Shown: positions 27,583-37,716, counted from the first letter of the stretch. The stretch: DNA of 64,000 nt from Gammaproteobacteria bacterium (GCA_012960535.1 DUBB01000014.1:276015-340014); one strand, 5' to 3'. Numbers and translations are program-made. Notes: generated by a model not told the origin, from the sequence alone.

Positions 27583-28767
27583 CTAGTCGGGCAGGCCCAG
27601 AACTCGTTTACTGATAATATTCATCTGTACTTCATTGGTTCCACCGTAAATGGTGACAGCTCGTGAATTGAGCCAGGCTCGCGTTGCTGTGACCTCAGCA
27701 GCTGTGAATTGGTCTCCCTGCCAGCCAAGGCCACTGAAACCCATTAGCTCTGATTTTAATTCAGCACCATTTTTCGCCAAGGTGGAGCCCACCAGTTTGA
27801 ATATCGAGGTGGCTGCTCCGGGGGTCTTACCGCTTTGATTTTCCTGGCCCACCCTTTGCGTGGTAAGTTGAAAGGCGCGCTCGTTCATGGCGTGACAGAG
27901 AACTTTTTGCCTGGCGTTGGCGTCTGCTATTTTACCCTGCGTTTCTCCCAAGTAATGCTTGGCAGTATCGGCCATTACATTTGTCTTCTTGGTAGCTTTC
28001 CTGCCGCCGCCGGAGAGTCCGCCAATACCGGAGCGTTCGTATTGCAGCAGTCGCTTGCCGATTGTCCAGCCTTTATTCAACTCGCCGACAAGGTCCGTGC
28101 GTTGGGCTAGTGCGTCGTCGAGAAAGGTCTCGCAGAAGGGTGACGATCCTGATATGAGTCTAATCGGTTTAACGGTAACGCCGGGTTGATGCATATCCAG
28201 CAGTACGAAACTGATGCCATCGTGTTTTGACGCATCTGGATTTGTCCTGACCAGGGCAAACATCCAGTCTGCATGCTGTGCGCCAGAGGTCCAGATTTTC
28301 TGGCCGTTGATAACAAATTGATCCCCCTGGATAACAGCTTTGGTCTGTAATGCAGCGAGGTCGGAGCCGGCTCCGGGTTCACTGTAACCCTGACACCATC
28401 TTATGGTTCCATCGCAGATACTGGGCAGGTGGCGTTGTTTTTGCGCTTCACTGCCGAATTCCAGTAGTGTCGGACCAATCATGCTCAGGCCCATGCCGCT
28501 TGATGCCGCAGTTGCCTTGATACGGCTCATTTCCTGGCCAAGAATAGCAGCCTGTTCGCGATTCAGTCCGCCGCCGCCATAGGCTGTTGGCCAGGTAGGT
28601 GCAATCCAGCCTTTATCTGCCATATTAGTACGCCAGGTCCCGGCATCTTCTGAGCTGTAGATCTGATGCGCATCTTCCCAGTGGAATGATAGATTTCTCA
28701 TGCCTGTTGGGCAGTTTTCTTCCAGCCATTTGCGAGTTTCAGCGCGAAATAATTTTAGGTCAGTCAT
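27583..28767 (-). CDS. Acyl-CoA dehydrogenase
   Basis: 394 aa. GYSEPGAGSDLAALQTKA block, GWTIGKRLLQYERSGIGGL, and C-terminal TIYGGTNEVQMNIISKRVLGLPD. Same broad subgroup as the enzyme at 16494-17648, typical of oxidation of bulky or branched acyl-CoAs. It is a stand-alone gene, divergent from ctaA across a 201-bp gap. The partner subunit, if any, is not adjacent. Confidence 0.93.
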   Translation of the reverse strand: MTDLKLFRAETRKWLEENCPTGMRNLSFHWEDAHQIYSSEDAGTWRTNMADKGWIAPTWPTAYGGGGLNREQAAILGQEMSRIKATAASSGMGLSMIGPTLLEFGSEAQKQRHLPSICDGTIRWCQGYSEPGAGSDLAALQTKAVIQGDQFVINGQKIWTSGAQHADWMFALVRTNPDASKHDGISFVLLDMHQPGVTVKPIRLISGSSPFCETFLDDALAQRTDLVGELNKGWTIGKRLLQYERSGIGGLSGGGRKATKKTNVMADTAKHYLGETQGKIADANARQKVLCHAMNERAFQLTTQRVGQENQSGKTPGAATSIFKLVGSTLAKNGAELKSELMGFSGLGWQGDQFTAAEVTATRAWLNSRAVTIYGGTNEVQMNIISKRVLGLPD

Positions 28768-28854
28768 TTTGGGATTACTTTAAGTGGGTTCCTTAAGCTG
28801 TATTGTCGCCGATACAGGAATTAAGTCCAGTGACAGGAGAGAACTATCAGTGTT

Positions 28855-28863
28855 TGCTATACT
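28855..28863 (+). promoter_or_regulatory. Candidate extended -10 promoter for ctaA-nadE
   Basis: TGC TATACT at 28855-28863 fits an extended -10 element (TGn plus TATAAT-like). No good -35 lies at 17 bases. It is about 105 bases upstream of the ctaA start in the divergent gap. Confidence 0.3.
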
Positions 28864-28968
28864 CAGGCATTTGCCGGTGCGGGTCTGGTCGTTCTTGTCA
28901 GCAGCCTCGATGCACGTAGCAGATCTGATTTTGCTGGAACCTATACACGGGAATTTAAGAGGGCAGTC

Positions 28969-30015
28969 ATGTTATCAAGCCATGAAGAAGAGAAAGTGAG
29001 CCGATTCCAAGGAAGCAGTGACTGGGTGAGGGTCTGGCTGGCCTTTGTTTGTCTGGTACTAATAGCAATGATAACGGTCGGCGGGGCTACCCGACTCACC
29101 CACAGTGGCCTATCCATGGTGGATTGGAAGCCGTTATCAGGTGTGATACCACCGGTGACAGTGGTGGAGTGGCAGGCGGAGTTCGAGCAGTACAAGCAAT
29201 ACCCTGAATATCAAAAGCTTAATCAGGGTATGAGTCTAGAAGAGTTTAAAGGAATTTTTTACTGGGAATATAGCCACAGAGTGCTGGGGCGAGGGATTGG
29301 TCTGATATTTTTTATACCATTTGTATTTTTCTGGTGGACTCAAAGCGTTGACAGGAAATACTTGCCCCGGCTGGTAGGTGCTTTGATTTTAGGAGGAAGC
29401 CAGGGTTTGATGGGATGGTACATGGTTAAAAGTGGCCTAGTCGATCTTCCCAGGGTCAGCCATTATCGGCTGGCAGCCCATCTATCGTTGGCTATGCTGA
29501 TACTGGGTTATCTGTTCTGGCTGGTTCTAGATTTAAGCTCAACATCCAGAGAAAGGGTAACATCCCTGTTGAGAAAATGGGTTATGGGCTTGGTTGTTTT
29601 ACTCAGTTTGCAGATTGTGTACGGCGCATTTACGGCAGGGCTGCGTGCTGGTCTGGGATTTAATACCTATCCCTTGATGGGCCAGCAACTGCTTGCCGAT
29701 TCCGCGACGACGATCCAGCCGTTGTGGATCAACTTTTTTGAAAATGGTGCCATGGTGCAGTTTATCCATCGTTGGTTAGGGTTTACGGTGCTACTCAGTA
29801 TGGCTGGTGTTTTAATTATGGCTTTTATGCAACCGACCTCGAAACGCTTGAGGCAAGCTGTAACAGTGACCCTGTCGCTGGTTGCAGTCCAATTTTTACT
29901 GGGTGTTTTAACGCTCATTAATTATGTTCCTTTGTACCTGGCGCTGGCACATCAGGTGTTCGCCTGCATCGTGTTGCTGAGCATGGTTTATCTGCTATAT
30001 ATTGTTAGAAATTGA
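28969..30015 (+). CDS. ctaA: Heme A synthase, COX15/CtaA type 2
   Basis: 348 aa with eight predicted membrane helices. MITVGGATRLTHSGLSMVDWKP, FYWEYSHRVLGR, HLSLAML, FIHRWLGF and HQVFACI carry the conserved histidines for heme O and heme B. Pattern and length match alphaproteobacterial/mitochondrial COX15. It hydroxylates heme O to heme A for aa3-type cytochrome oxidase. AAGAGG precedes the ATG. The rest of the oxidase cluster is not nearby; nadE follows after 17 bases. Confidence 0.95.
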   Translation: MLSSHEEEKVSRFQGSSDWVRVWLAFVCLVLIAMITVGGATRLTHSGLSMVDWKPLSGVIPPVTVVEWQAEFEQYKQYPEYQKLNQGMSLEEFKGIFYWEYSHRVLGRGIGLIFFIPFVFFWWTQSVDRKYLPRLVGALILGGSQGLMGWYMVKSGLVDLPRVSHYRLAAHLSLAMLILGYLFWLVLDLSSTSRERVTSLLRKWVMGLVVLLSLQIVYGAFTAGLRAGLGFNTYPLMGQQLLADSATTIQPLWINFFENGAMVQFIHRWLGFTVLLSMAGVLIMAFMQPTSKRLRQAVTVTLSLVAVQFLLGVLTLINYVPLYLALAHQVFACIVLLSMVYLLYIVRN

Positions 30016-30032
30016 TTTGAAGAGGATTGCTG

Positions 30033-31814
30033 ATGCGAGTATGCCTCGGACAGATTAATACCACACCGGGTGATTTTTCCGGCAATGTTGAAAGGATAAA
30101 GCAGGGCATTGTACAGGCGGCGGATCAGCAGTGTGATGCAATTATTTTTCCAGAGCTGTCGATACCAGGCTATCTCAGCCAGGATTTAATCTATAGCAGT
30201 GGTTATGTTGATGCTAATCTGCAGGCACTGCAAGAAATAGTTTCGTTTTCCGGGCTTGTTGATGCCCCTGACCTTCATGTCTTAGTTGGCTACATTGAAC
30301 CTAACCCAGCACCAGGAAAACCCTACTTTAATGCAGCGGCGGTGGTCAGAAAAGGCAAGGTGCTGACAACCTACCACAAGATGCTATTGCCTTTTTACGA
30401 TGTTTTCGATGAGTTGCGCTATTTCCAGGCGGGAGATAAGCCAGTCACATTTGAGATTGGTGATCAAACCGTTGGCATAGCGATATGTGAGGACTTGTGG
30501 AACGACAAAGGCCAGGATGATTATTCGTACAGTAACAACCCGCTGGCAGTGTACAGGCAAAAAGAGGTAGATCTGGTATTTGCCCTTAATAGTTCGCCGT
30601 ATATTCACAATAAATGCCAACAGCGGCTTGACGCGCTTGGCTCAGCCTCCCTGGAAATGGCCATTGTTTATGTTAATCAATGGGGAGGGCAGGATGAACT
30701 TGTCTTCGATGGGCAGAGTTTTGTGATGGCCAATGGTGAATTGCTGTTTCTTTCCGAGGAGCTTAACCGGGACGAGTTCGCGGTGGTGGAGCTGCCTGCC
30801 GGTCAGGACGAATCAACCCTCGACAATGCCAGTCCTATTACGCCAGGCCGTAATAACGGGCAAACAACGCGCTCTAAGCCGCCTATAGCACTCTACGATA
30901 TGCTCAGGCTGGGGCTCAGGGATTATGTATTGAAATCGGGATTCTCTAGTCTGGTTTTTGCCAGCAGTGGTGGCGTAGACAGTGCCTTGGTGGGTCAATT
31001 GGCCTGTGACGCTATCGGTGCTGAGAATGTGCATGGGGTGCGATTACCCTCCATATTCAGCTCTGAACATTCGCGTACTGACGCGGTATTGCTGCATGAA
31101 CAGCTGGGTTGCTGGGATTATGAAGTTCCCATTGAGCATGAAGCCCTAGTCGAGATGCTGAACAACCAGTTTAGGCAACATGAAGACCCTGAAAACCTGG
31201 TTCACCAGGTTTTTTCGGGGCAGCACTACGGCGAAGTTGCAGACCAGAACATCCAGGCCAGGTTAAGGGATTTGTACGTGATGCATTTTTCTAACGCTTA
31301 TGGCGCTATGCCTTTATCTACAGGCAATAAGACAGAGTCGGCGTGCGGTTACTACACTCACTTTGATATGAATTTTAGTTTCGCTCCGATAAAGGACCTG
31401 TATAAGCGGGAAGTTTTTGCGCTGGCAAGGTCAAGCGAGAGAATTCCGAGCAGTATCTGGATGAAACCGCCCAGCGCTGAACTGGCTGAGGGGCAATTGG
31501 ACGAACAGTCTTTATTGCCCTATGCCGTGCTTGATCCGCTGGTGCAAGCTTATATCGAAGATTATATCAATCAGTTTCCTGCATTTTCCGAATGGGTGCT
31601 GGATGCCATAGCATCAGGGCAAACAATCTCATCGCAACCGGAGTACCTGCGCAACTGGCTTAAACAAGCGCATTCTGCTGTAAGCTATCAGCGAATTGTC
31701 AGTCTTATTGGCCGAATGGAGTACAAGCGCAGGCAGACTTGCCTGGGTACTAAAGTATCCAAGGTCGCCTTTGGAATTGGACGCCGAATTCCTATTGTTG
31801 AGAAATGGTCCTGA
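30033..31814 (+). CDS. nadE: Glutamine-dependent NAD+ synthetase
   Basis: 593 aa two-domain enzyme. The N-terminal nitrilase-type glutaminase has Glu in IIFPELSIPGY, Lys in TYHKMLLP and Cys in ICEDLWND; the C-terminal ATP-pyrophosphatase has the P-loop SSGGVDSALVG and TGNKTESACGY. It converts deamido-NAD to NAD+ using glutamine. ATG 30033 is chosen over TTG 30027 because AGAGGA lies at proper spacing. Probably co-transcribed with ctaA. Confidence 0.96.
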   Translation: MRVCLGQINTTPGDFSGNVERIKQGIVQAADQQCDAIIFPELSIPGYLSQDLIYSSGYVDANLQALQEIVSFSGLVDAPDLHVLVGYIEPNPAPGKPYFNAAAVVRKGKVLTTYHKMLLPFYDVFDELRYFQAGDKPVTFEIGDQTVGIAICEDLWNDKGQDDYSYSNNPLAVYRQKEVDLVFALNSSPYIHNKCQQRLDALGSASLEMAIVYVNQWGGQDELVFDGQSFVMANGELLFLSEELNRDEFAVVELPAGQDESTLDNASPITPGRNNGQTTRSKPPIALYDMLRLGLRDYVLKSGFSSLVFASSGGVDSALVGQLACDAIGAENVHGVRLPSIFSSEHSRTDAVLLHEQLGCWDYEVPIEHEALVEMLNNQFRQHEDPENLVHQVFSGQHYGEVADQNIQARLRDLYVMHFSNAYGAMPLSTGNKTESACGYYTHFDMNFSFAPIKDLYKREVFALARSSERIPSSIWMKPPSAELAEGQLDEQSLLPYAVLDPLVQAYIEDYINQFPAFSEWVLDAIASGQTISSQPEYLRNWLKQAHSAVSYQRIVSLIGRMEYKRRQTCLGTKVSKVAFGIGRRIPIVEKWS

Positions 31815-31833
31815 TCAGTTCACCACAACCGTT

Positions 31834-31881
31834 GGCAGCCTCTACAAAGGGCAGCCCCTGTAAAGGGCAGCCCTTGAAAAC
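31834..31881. repeat. 16-bp tandem repeat, three imperfect copies
   Basis: Units starting ggcagcc at 31834, 31850 and 31866, with a partial fourth at 31882, just after the nadE stop. The copies differ at several positions. Short self-complementary bits (AAGGG/CCCTT) occur, but no T-run makes it a clear terminator. Confidence 0.8.
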
Positions 31882-31921
31882 GGCAGCGTCGGTTAAATAT
31901 CCACCGCCATCCGGATAAGAC

Positions 31922-32431
31922 TCAGTGCTGGGTTACTTTTATCTTTTTCGGCGGATTGGGTGTTTTCCTTGAGATTTGCAACTGTAGAATCCCATTTTGT
32001 GAAGACGCTTTTATATCAGCTGTTTCTGCATCTTCGGGTAGATCAAAGTGCCGACAATAGGCGTAAGCTTGGATTTCTGATTGCACTAACCTCTGGCCCT
32101 TGTCCAGCCCGGTCTCGGCACGCTCGACCGAGACTGAAAGGATAGATTTATCTAAGGTAATCGATACTGTGTCCGGGTCGATTCCGGCCAGCTCCAGCCT
32201 GATCAGGTACTGGTGTTCAGATTCGATCAGTTCCACCTTCGGCCTGATAGATTTGAGGTGAGGCCTGGATTGCGAGAAATGCGCTTTATCTGCCTGTTGA
32301 GCGGCAGTCTCCTGGTTTTGTCTAGGGACCGTAAATCCGAGCATATCTGATAGCAAGGAACGACCTTCCAGGCTGGCTCGAAGGCCCTGTGCAGGGATTA
32401 AGGTGCGAGGGTAAACGTATGGGTAAGCCAT
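31922..32431 (-). CDS. Small heat-shock protein (Hsp20/alpha-crystallin)
   Basis: 169 aa. The alpha-crystallin domain spans about residues 60-160, with VELIESEHQYLIRLELAGIDPDTVSI and the C-terminal strand NGILQLQISRK. The IxI-like tail is weak. It is an ATP-independent holdase chaperone in the cytoplasm. ATG 32431 is chosen with GGAGA just upstream; a longer in-frame extension to 32599 would add an unrelated hydrophobic leader and is rejected. Confidence 0.93.
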   Translation of the reverse strand: MAYPYVYPRTLIPAQGLRASLEGRSLLSDMLGFTVPRQNQETAAQQADKAHFSQSRPHLKSIRPKVELIESEHQYLIRLELAGIDPDTVSITLDKSILSVSVERAETGLDKGQRLVQSEIQAYAYCRHFDLPEDAETADIKASSQNGILQLQISRKTPNPPKKIKVTQH

Positions 32432-32475
32432 TGTATTGTCTCCATGATTTAAGTTGTTATTTTGTCTATACACTC

Positions 32476-32503
32476 TATTTAATCTCTGTTTGCCGGTATT
32501 CAA
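32476..32503 (-). promoter_or_regulatory. Candidate promoter for hsp20
   Basis: On the minus strand TTGAAT (32503-32498, within CTTGAAT) and TAAATA (32481-32476) are separated by 16 bases. CTTGAA also matches a heat-shock sigma -35, but no CCCAT-type -10 is evident. Confidence 0.35.
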
Positions 32504-32618
32504 GAGGTAAAATGAGAAAGACAACATATTCCAACCGCTCAATATCAGTATAATCAGGTCTTTTTGCAGGGTTGATTCGTCGCTGATTGATTCACCCACA
32601 TCACTATTAGGGTTAGCT

Positions 32619-33887
32619 ATGGTTGCCAGAAATAACGTTTTTTATGCTCAGTCAGGTGGTGTCACAGCTGTTATTAATGCTTCGGCCTGTGGCGTTATCG
32701 AAGCGGCAAAGCAAACAAACCGGCTGGGTAAGGTTTTTGCGGGTAAGAATGGTATTTTAGGCGCCCTGCGCGAGGAATTGATTGATACCTCAAAAGAGTC
32801 TTCAGCCGCGATTAGTGCGTTACGGTATACCCCAAGCGGTGCATTCGGGTCCTGTCGTTATAAATTGCCATCGGTGCAAGATAATTTATCTGAATACAAG
32901 AGAATACTGGCGGTTTTTAAGGCGCATGGAATCGGTTATTTTTTTTATAACGGTGGCGGCGATTCTCAGGATACAGCACATAAGGTTGCCTTGTTCAGTC
33001 GCGAGCAAGGCTATCCTGTTACCTGTATTGGTATTCCAAAAACCATAGATAATGATCTGGCTTATACAGACACCTGTCCTGGATTTGGTTCTGTTGCGAA
33101 ATATGTTGCTATTTCGACAAGAGAAGCAGGTATGGATGTGGCATCCATGGCGGCCTCTTCGACTAAAGTGTTTGTACTGGAAGTGATGGGCAGGCACGCT
33201 GGCTGGATAGCGGCGTCTGCTGGCCTGGCCCGCTCAAAGGGTTCAGAGCCGCCTCACCTCATTTTGTTTCCGGAAATCCCGCTGGACCCTGTTAATTTCT
33301 GTAACAAAGTTAAGGCGAGTGTTGACCGCAACGGTTATTGTGTTGTAGTTGCATCCGAAGGTGTCCGCTTCGGCAATGGTAAATTTGTTGCCGAGGCTGC
33401 GGAAAAAGATGCGTTTGGACACAGCCAGTTAGGGGGTGTTGCTCCGAAGCTGGTGGCTATGATTGGCAAGGCGCTGGGTTATAAGTGTCACTGGGCTGTT
33501 TCGGATTATCTGCAGCGGGCAGCCAGGCATATAGCATCGGCCACTGACGTGGCCCAGGCTTATGCAGTAGGCCAGGCGGCTGTTGAATTTGCCTTGGCAG
33601 GTAAAAATGGGGTGATGGTAACGATCAAACGGGAAAGTACTGACCCTTATCGCTGGACCGTGGATTCAGTGCCCCTGGATAAGGTCGCCAATGTGGAAAA
33701 GAAGATGCCGAGAAGCTTTATTTCGCGGGATGGATGGGGTATCAGTAAAGCCTGTAGAGTTTACCTGGCACCCCTTATTCAGGGAGAAGACTATCCTGCC
33801 TACGTTAACGGCCTACCTCAGTACGCCCGCTTGAATAATCAGCTGGTTAAAAAGAAACTAGCTGCGTTTGCCTCGATTCAAAGCTAG
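32619..33887 (+). CDS. pfp: Pyrophosphate-dependent 6-phosphofructokinase
   Basis: 422 aa. GGGDS around 112-116 places Asp115 where ATP-dependent PFKs have glycine, and PKTIDND puts Lys141 where they have another glycine. Both are hallmarks of PPi-dependent enzymes. MGRHAGWIA is the fructose-6-phosphate block. The reversible reaction interconverts F6P and fructose-1,6-bisphosphate using PPi. It is convergent with the membrane pyrophosphatase region, suggesting a PPi-based energy economy. Confidence 0.94.
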   Translation: MVARNNVFYAQSGGVTAVINASACGVIEAAKQTNRLGKVFAGKNGILGALREELIDTSKESSAAISALRYTPSGAFGSCRYKLPSVQDNLSEYKRILAVFKAHGIGYFFYNGGGDSQDTAHKVALFSREQGYPVTCIGIPKTIDNDLAYTDTCPGFGSVAKYVAISTREAGMDVASMAASSTKVFVLEVMGRHAGWIAASAGLARSKGSEPPHLILFPEIPLDPVNFCNKVKASVDRNGYCVVVASEGVRFGNGKFVAEAAEKDAFGHSQLGGVAPKLVAMIGKALGYKCHWAVSDYLQRAARHIASATDVAQAYAVGQAAVEFALAGKNGVMVTIKRESTDPYRWTVDSVPLDKVANVEKKMPRSFISRDGWGISKACRVYLAPLIQGEDYPAYVNGLPQYARLNNQLVKKKLAAFASIQS

Positions 33888-33892
33888 CGCTG

Positions 33893-34446
33893 CTAGACGG
33901 GATATTGCGCGCCCGCGGGCAATGGCACCTTGAATGCATTCAAAGTCATTGATACAGATGTGTAGAAACAACTCAAGCCCAGTAATTCGGAAAGGTCTCG
34001 CTGGCCAAAGCGCTTGCAGGCACTTTGATATTGCTATCGCTGAGTTCGTGCGCCTGATCTATCTCCTGAGCAATAGCATAGGTTATGGCTTCGCCTTGAT
34101 TTTCAAATTCTGGCTTAGCTCCTGATTTAATGGCACTGATGGTTGTTTCTGACACACCTGCTTTTCTAGCCATGGGTTCATGCGCGAACCACTCAAACTG
34201 AGCCTGCCAGAATTGGCCGGTGACCAGAATGACCAGTTCTATATAGCGCCGATCGACAGAGGTTCGAAATCAAAAAAATCTCCCAGGCCAACCAGGCGTC
34301 TTGCCATTTCTGCAGATTCAAGCCAGGGGTCAAAGTCCGCCGAGAGTCTGGCCCGGGCGCAGTGATCGGGAAGAAGCAATGGATTGAAATAGTTCCTGCC
34401 GGTCTTCGGTTAGATTCTCGTAGTTAGAAGGCTGATATCGATTCAT
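33893..34446 (-). pseudogene. Carboxymuconolactone decarboxylase/AhpD-family pseudogene, three frameshifts
   Basis: Pieces of one CMD-family protein are readable in order in different frames. They are an N-terminus from ATG 34446 (NRYQPSNYENLTEDRQELF), then FDPWLESAEMARRLVGLGDF, then YIELVILVTGQFWQAQFEW, FAHEPMARKAGVSE and SGAKPEFENQGEAITYAIA, and finally FGQRDLSELLGLSCFYTSV to a TAG at 33893. Frame changes fall near 34335, 34250 and 34015. An intact protein would be about 184 aa. Only the segment 33973-34173 remains as a sizeable open frame. Convergent with pfp. Confidence 0.85.
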
Positions 34447-34465
34447 ATTGACTCTAGGCTCCGGG

Positions 34466-34500
34466 CATTAAAAAAGCGGGCCAAGCCCGCTTTTTTAATG
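34466..34500 (-). terminator. Rho-independent terminator downstream of hppA
   Basis: Perfect 16-base inverted repeat (34466-34481 with 34485-34500) around a three-base loop. The GC core is GCGGGC/GCCCGC flanked by A6 and T6 runs, so it can work on both strands. It lies 17 bases after the hppA stop. Confidence 0.93.
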
Positions 34501-34516
34501 CTGCACGTATCGGAAG

Positions 34517-36538
34517 TTATAGCAAGGGCGCAATAACCAGGCTGACAATCGCCATAACATTGATAAGAATATTCATAGCAGGCCCGGAAGTGTCCTTGAA
34601 AGGGTCTCCCACTGTATCACCCACTACAACGGCCTCGTGCACGTCGGAACCCTTACCACCCAAGTTTCCTTTTTCAACATATTTTTTTGCATTGTCCCAG
34701 GCACCGCCTGCATTAGCCATCATCAATGCCATGAGCACACAGCCCAGCAGGGCTCCAGCAAGCATTCCGCCGAGGCTTTCAGCGCCGAGAATGAAGCCAA
34801 CCAGTGGTGGGCTTGACACTGCGATGATGCCCGGAAGAATCATTTTCTTAAGAGCCGCATTGGTTGCAATATCGATACATTTTGCGTGATCCGGGTCTGC
34901 TGTGCCTTCCATCAGGCCTTCTATTTCGCGAAATTGGCGACGTATTTCCTCGATCATTTCCATGGCAGCATCGCCAACCGCGGTCATTGTAATCGATGCA
35001 ATTAGAAACGGCAGAACGCCACCAATAAAAATGCCGACCAGGACTTTGGGGTTGGACAGCTCCAGGGCAAAACTGGGATCAGTGTTGGTCATGGTCTCCA
35101 CAAAGGCAGCTATTATGGCCAGAGCTGCCAGTGCTGCTGCGCCAATTGCAAAACCCTTGCCGATTGCTGCCGTGGTATTGCCTACTTCATCCAGGCCATC
35201 GGTTATTTCCCTGACTTCGGGGCCAAGACCGCCCATTTCAGCGATGCCGCCTGCATTGTCAGCAACCGGGCCATAGGCATCCAGGGCCATCGTCATGCCT
35301 ACAGTGGCCAACATGCCTACTGCGGCAATTCCGACGCCGTAAAGTCCTGCGAATTCCGTTGAAGCATAAATGATCGCAGCTATTGCCAGCACGGGCAAGA
35401 CAACTGACTGCATGCCGATTGCCAGGCCAGTGATCATTACCGTTGCAGTCCCAGTTTGACCTGACTCAGCAATTCGCACAATAGGGTTACCTGCCGTGTA
35501 ATATTCGGTAACCAAGCCGATGAGTACGCCGCCAGCGGTACCGACCACGAGTGCCCACCAGACATTGCTGCTGATACCGAGCGTTGCACACAGTTGATAG
35601 GCGCCGCCAATGAGTACCAGCGCAGATAGCTGGTGGCCCATTCTCAGTGCAAATTCAGGTGCTTTGGCAGACAGTGCCCGTACCATCAGTATGCCGATAA
35701 TGGAACAGATAAGCCCCAGGGAAGCCAAAGCCAGGGGCAGGGACATCAGCGCTGCCTGTCCAGCAGAAAAATCCAGCGCAGTGAGACTGGTAACTTCGCT
35801 CATGGCCAAGGTCGAGGCAATAGCAATACTGGCGATCATGGCACCGCAGTATGATTCAAAAATGTCCGAACCCATGCCTGCTACGTCTCCGACATTATCG
35901 CCAACGTTATCAGCGATAACCCCAGGGTTACGAGGATCATCTTCTGGAATACCTGCTTCCACCTTGCCAACCAGATCTGCCCCGACATCGGCACTCTTGG
36001 TGTAAATACCGCCACCGACCCTGGAAAATAACGCGACACTAGAAGCGCCCATGCCAAAACCGTGGATGGCGTGAGCGGTTTCAGGATCACCGCCAAAATA
36101 CCAGTACAGGAAGCCCAGCCCGAGCAGACCCAGCGATGCTACGCAAAGACCCATAATGGAACCGCCATAGAACGCGACTGTCAGTGCGCCAGCCTGGCCT
36201 TGAGTTTGTGCTGCTGTGGTTGTCCGGATATTGGCCTTGGTTGCTGAAAACATACCCAGGTACCCAGCCAGAGCTGAGGACAGCGCCCCAACAGCAAAAG
36301 ACAGGGCTGTTTGCCAGCCCAGAAAATAGAACAGCAGTAAAAAAAGCGGGGCTGCAAATAGTAACAGCATGCGGTATTCCCTGTGCATGAATACCATCGC
36401 ACCTTCATGGATTGCTGCAGCAATTTTTTTGAGTTTCTCGTCACCTTCTGCGTATTTGGTCATCATCAAGTAGATGATGAAAGCACAGATCAGTCCGAAC
36501 CCACCGAATAGGGGGGGTAATTCATTAGCAAAAGTCAT
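34517..36538 (-). CDS. hppA: Membrane-bound ion-pumping pyrophosphatase, K+-dependent type
   Basis: About 673 aa with some 15-16 membrane helices. The PPi site reads [20 protein letters not shown], split here as [16 protein letters not shown] and [34 protein letters not shown] has alanine and glycine at the positions that distinguish K+-dependent enzymes (K+-independent forms have lysine and threonine). Whether it pumps H+ or Na+ is not decided here. ATG 36538 is chosen, with GAGA upstream; ATG 36544 is possible. Confidence 0.95.
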   Translation of the reverse strand: MTFANELPPLFGGFGLICAFIIYLMMTKYAEGDEKLKKIAAAIHEGAMVFMHREYRMLLLFAAPLFLLLFYFLGWQTALSFAVGALSSALAGYLGMFSATKANIRTTTAAQTQGQAGALTVAFYGGSIMGLCVASLGLLGLGFLYWYFGGDPETAHAIHGFGMGASSVALFSRVGGGIYTKSADVGADLVGKVEAGIPEDDPRNPGVIADNVGDNVGDVAGMGSDIFESYCGAMIASIAIASTLAMSEVTSLTALDFSAGQAALMSLPLALASLGLICSIIGILMVRALSAKAPEFALRMGHQLSALVLIGGAYQLCATLGISSNVWWALVVGTAGGVLIGLVTEYYTAGNPIVRIAESGQTGTATVMITGLAIGMQSVVLPVLAIAAIIYASTEFAGLYGVGIAAVGMLATVGMTMALDAYGPVADNAGGIAEMGGLGPEVREITDGLDEVGNTTAAIGKGFAIGAAALAALAIIAAFVETMTNTDPSFALELSNPKVLVGIFIGGVLPFLIASITMTAVGDAAMEMIEEIRRQFREIEGLMEGTADPDHAKCIDIATNAALKKMILPGIIAVSSPPLVGFILGAESLGGMLAGALLGCVLMALMMANAGGAWDNAKKYVEKGNLGGKGSDVHEAVVVGDTVGDPFKDTSGPAMNILINVMAIVSLVIAPLL

Positions 36539-36669
36539 AAGCATTCTCAAATGGATTTTTCAATGTTTGTTCGTCATCGCAATAGCGAAGGCAGCCAATG
36601 GTACAAAATTGTCAACCAATAGGAAACTCTCTGAGGCAGATTTTCGACACTTAATGAGCTGTTGCCTGT

Positions 36670-37716
36670 TCAGCCTTGTTCCAGCAGGCGCCGTAAATCG
36701 ATTAACGCTGCATTGGCTCTGGATACGTGGGAGGCCATTACCAGGGAATGATTGGCCAATATGCCCAGGCCGCTGCCATTTAGAATCACTGGGCTCCACA
36801 GGGCATCTTGGGTTGGCTCAAGTTCCCTTATTATTTGTTGCAGGCTGACGGTTGCATTCTTTTTTGCCAAGACATCGGCAAAATCAATTTCTATAGCACT
36901 GAGTAAATGGATTAATGCCCAGGTGGTCCCTCTGGCCTGGTAAAACACGTCATCCAATTCAGACCAGGGTGTTTTCAGTTCGAGTTCTTTATCTGTCACA
37001 GTAGACTGATTTGCTGAACTGTCTCCGGCCAGCGCTGTATCGAGTTGGCGTTTACCGACACTGGCGCTGAGTTTCTGAGAGATATTGCCTAATCGTGTTT
37101 CCACTTCGCTCAGCCAGATCCTGAGGTTGTCTGCCCGGGCGTAGAATTGGGCTGAGGATTGACGTTCATCTCCCAGACGAAGCAAATAATCGGATAACGC
37201 GGTTATTGCTTTTTGATATTCAGATTCTGATTCGGGGAAAATCCACTTTTCATTATCAAAGTAAAATTGGTTTTCCGCTGTTACCAGATCAGCATCTTCC
37301 TGCGACTGGGATTGTGAACGACTAAGGTTGTTTCGCAGCGTTCTTGCCATATCCCTTAGCTGTACTAGTACACCAAATTCCCAGTTCGGGATATTGTCCA
37401 TCAAACTGCCGGGAGGAGACAGGTCATTGCTCAGATAGCCACCTGGTTTGTGCAGTAGAATATCTGCCATAGTAATCATTGTGGTAATGGTTGCGCTACC
37501 GGTGACCGGTTTTCTAGCCAGTTTCAGGAGTATGCTGGCCTGATTATCGCGGACCGTAAATAAATCGGGTTCAGAATCCCAGTAAAAGGATAGTCCCGCG
37601 CATCCCAGAACAAAAATGGATAAAAAAACCATTGTAATCTTGCTGACACCGTTGAAGCTCATGGTTTCGAGCTTTTCTCGGTTTTCGTCAATCACGTCTT
37701 TTAGAGATCTGTTCAT
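36670..37716 (-). CDS. DUF2333 family membrane-anchored protein
   Basis: 348 aa with one membrane segment at about 27-45 and the rest outside, probably periplasmic. The block LLHKPGGYLSNDLSPPG ... DNIPNWEFGVLVQLRDMAR is the DUF2333 hallmark. Function unknown. Its ATG overlaps the upstream lipoprotein stop by 4 bases (ATGA), so the two form an operon and may work together. Confidence 0.85.
   Translation of the reverse strand: MNRSLKDVIDENREKLETMSFNGVSKITMVFLSIFVLGCAGLSFYWDSEPDLFTVRDNQASILLKLARKPVTGSATITTMITMADILLHKPGGYLSNDLSPPGSLMDNIPNWEFGVLVQLRDMARTLRNNLSRSQSQSQEDADLVTAENQFYFDNEKWIFPESESEYQKAITALSDYLLRLGDERQSSAQFYARADNLRIWLSEVETRLGNISQKLSASVGKRQLDTALAGDSSANQSTVTDKELELKTPWSELDDVFYQARGTTWALIHLLSAIEIDFADVLAKKNATVSLQQIIRELEPTQDALWSPVILNGSGLGILANHSLVMASHVSRANAALIDLRRLLEQG

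Noticed and set aside
32431..32599. Hydrophobic N-terminal extension of the Hsp20 gene
   Set aside because: A good ribosome binding site precedes ATG 32431, and sHsps start there; the extension overlaps the divergent promoter region.
34180..34365. Small plus-strand gene
   Set aside because: The minus strand here carries the readable carboxymuconolactone decarboxylase pseudogene; the plus-strand translation has no features.
34560..36005. Long plus-strand open frames opposite hppA
   Set aside because: They are antisense shadows of a well-conserved gene; the translations are low-complexity and have no family features.
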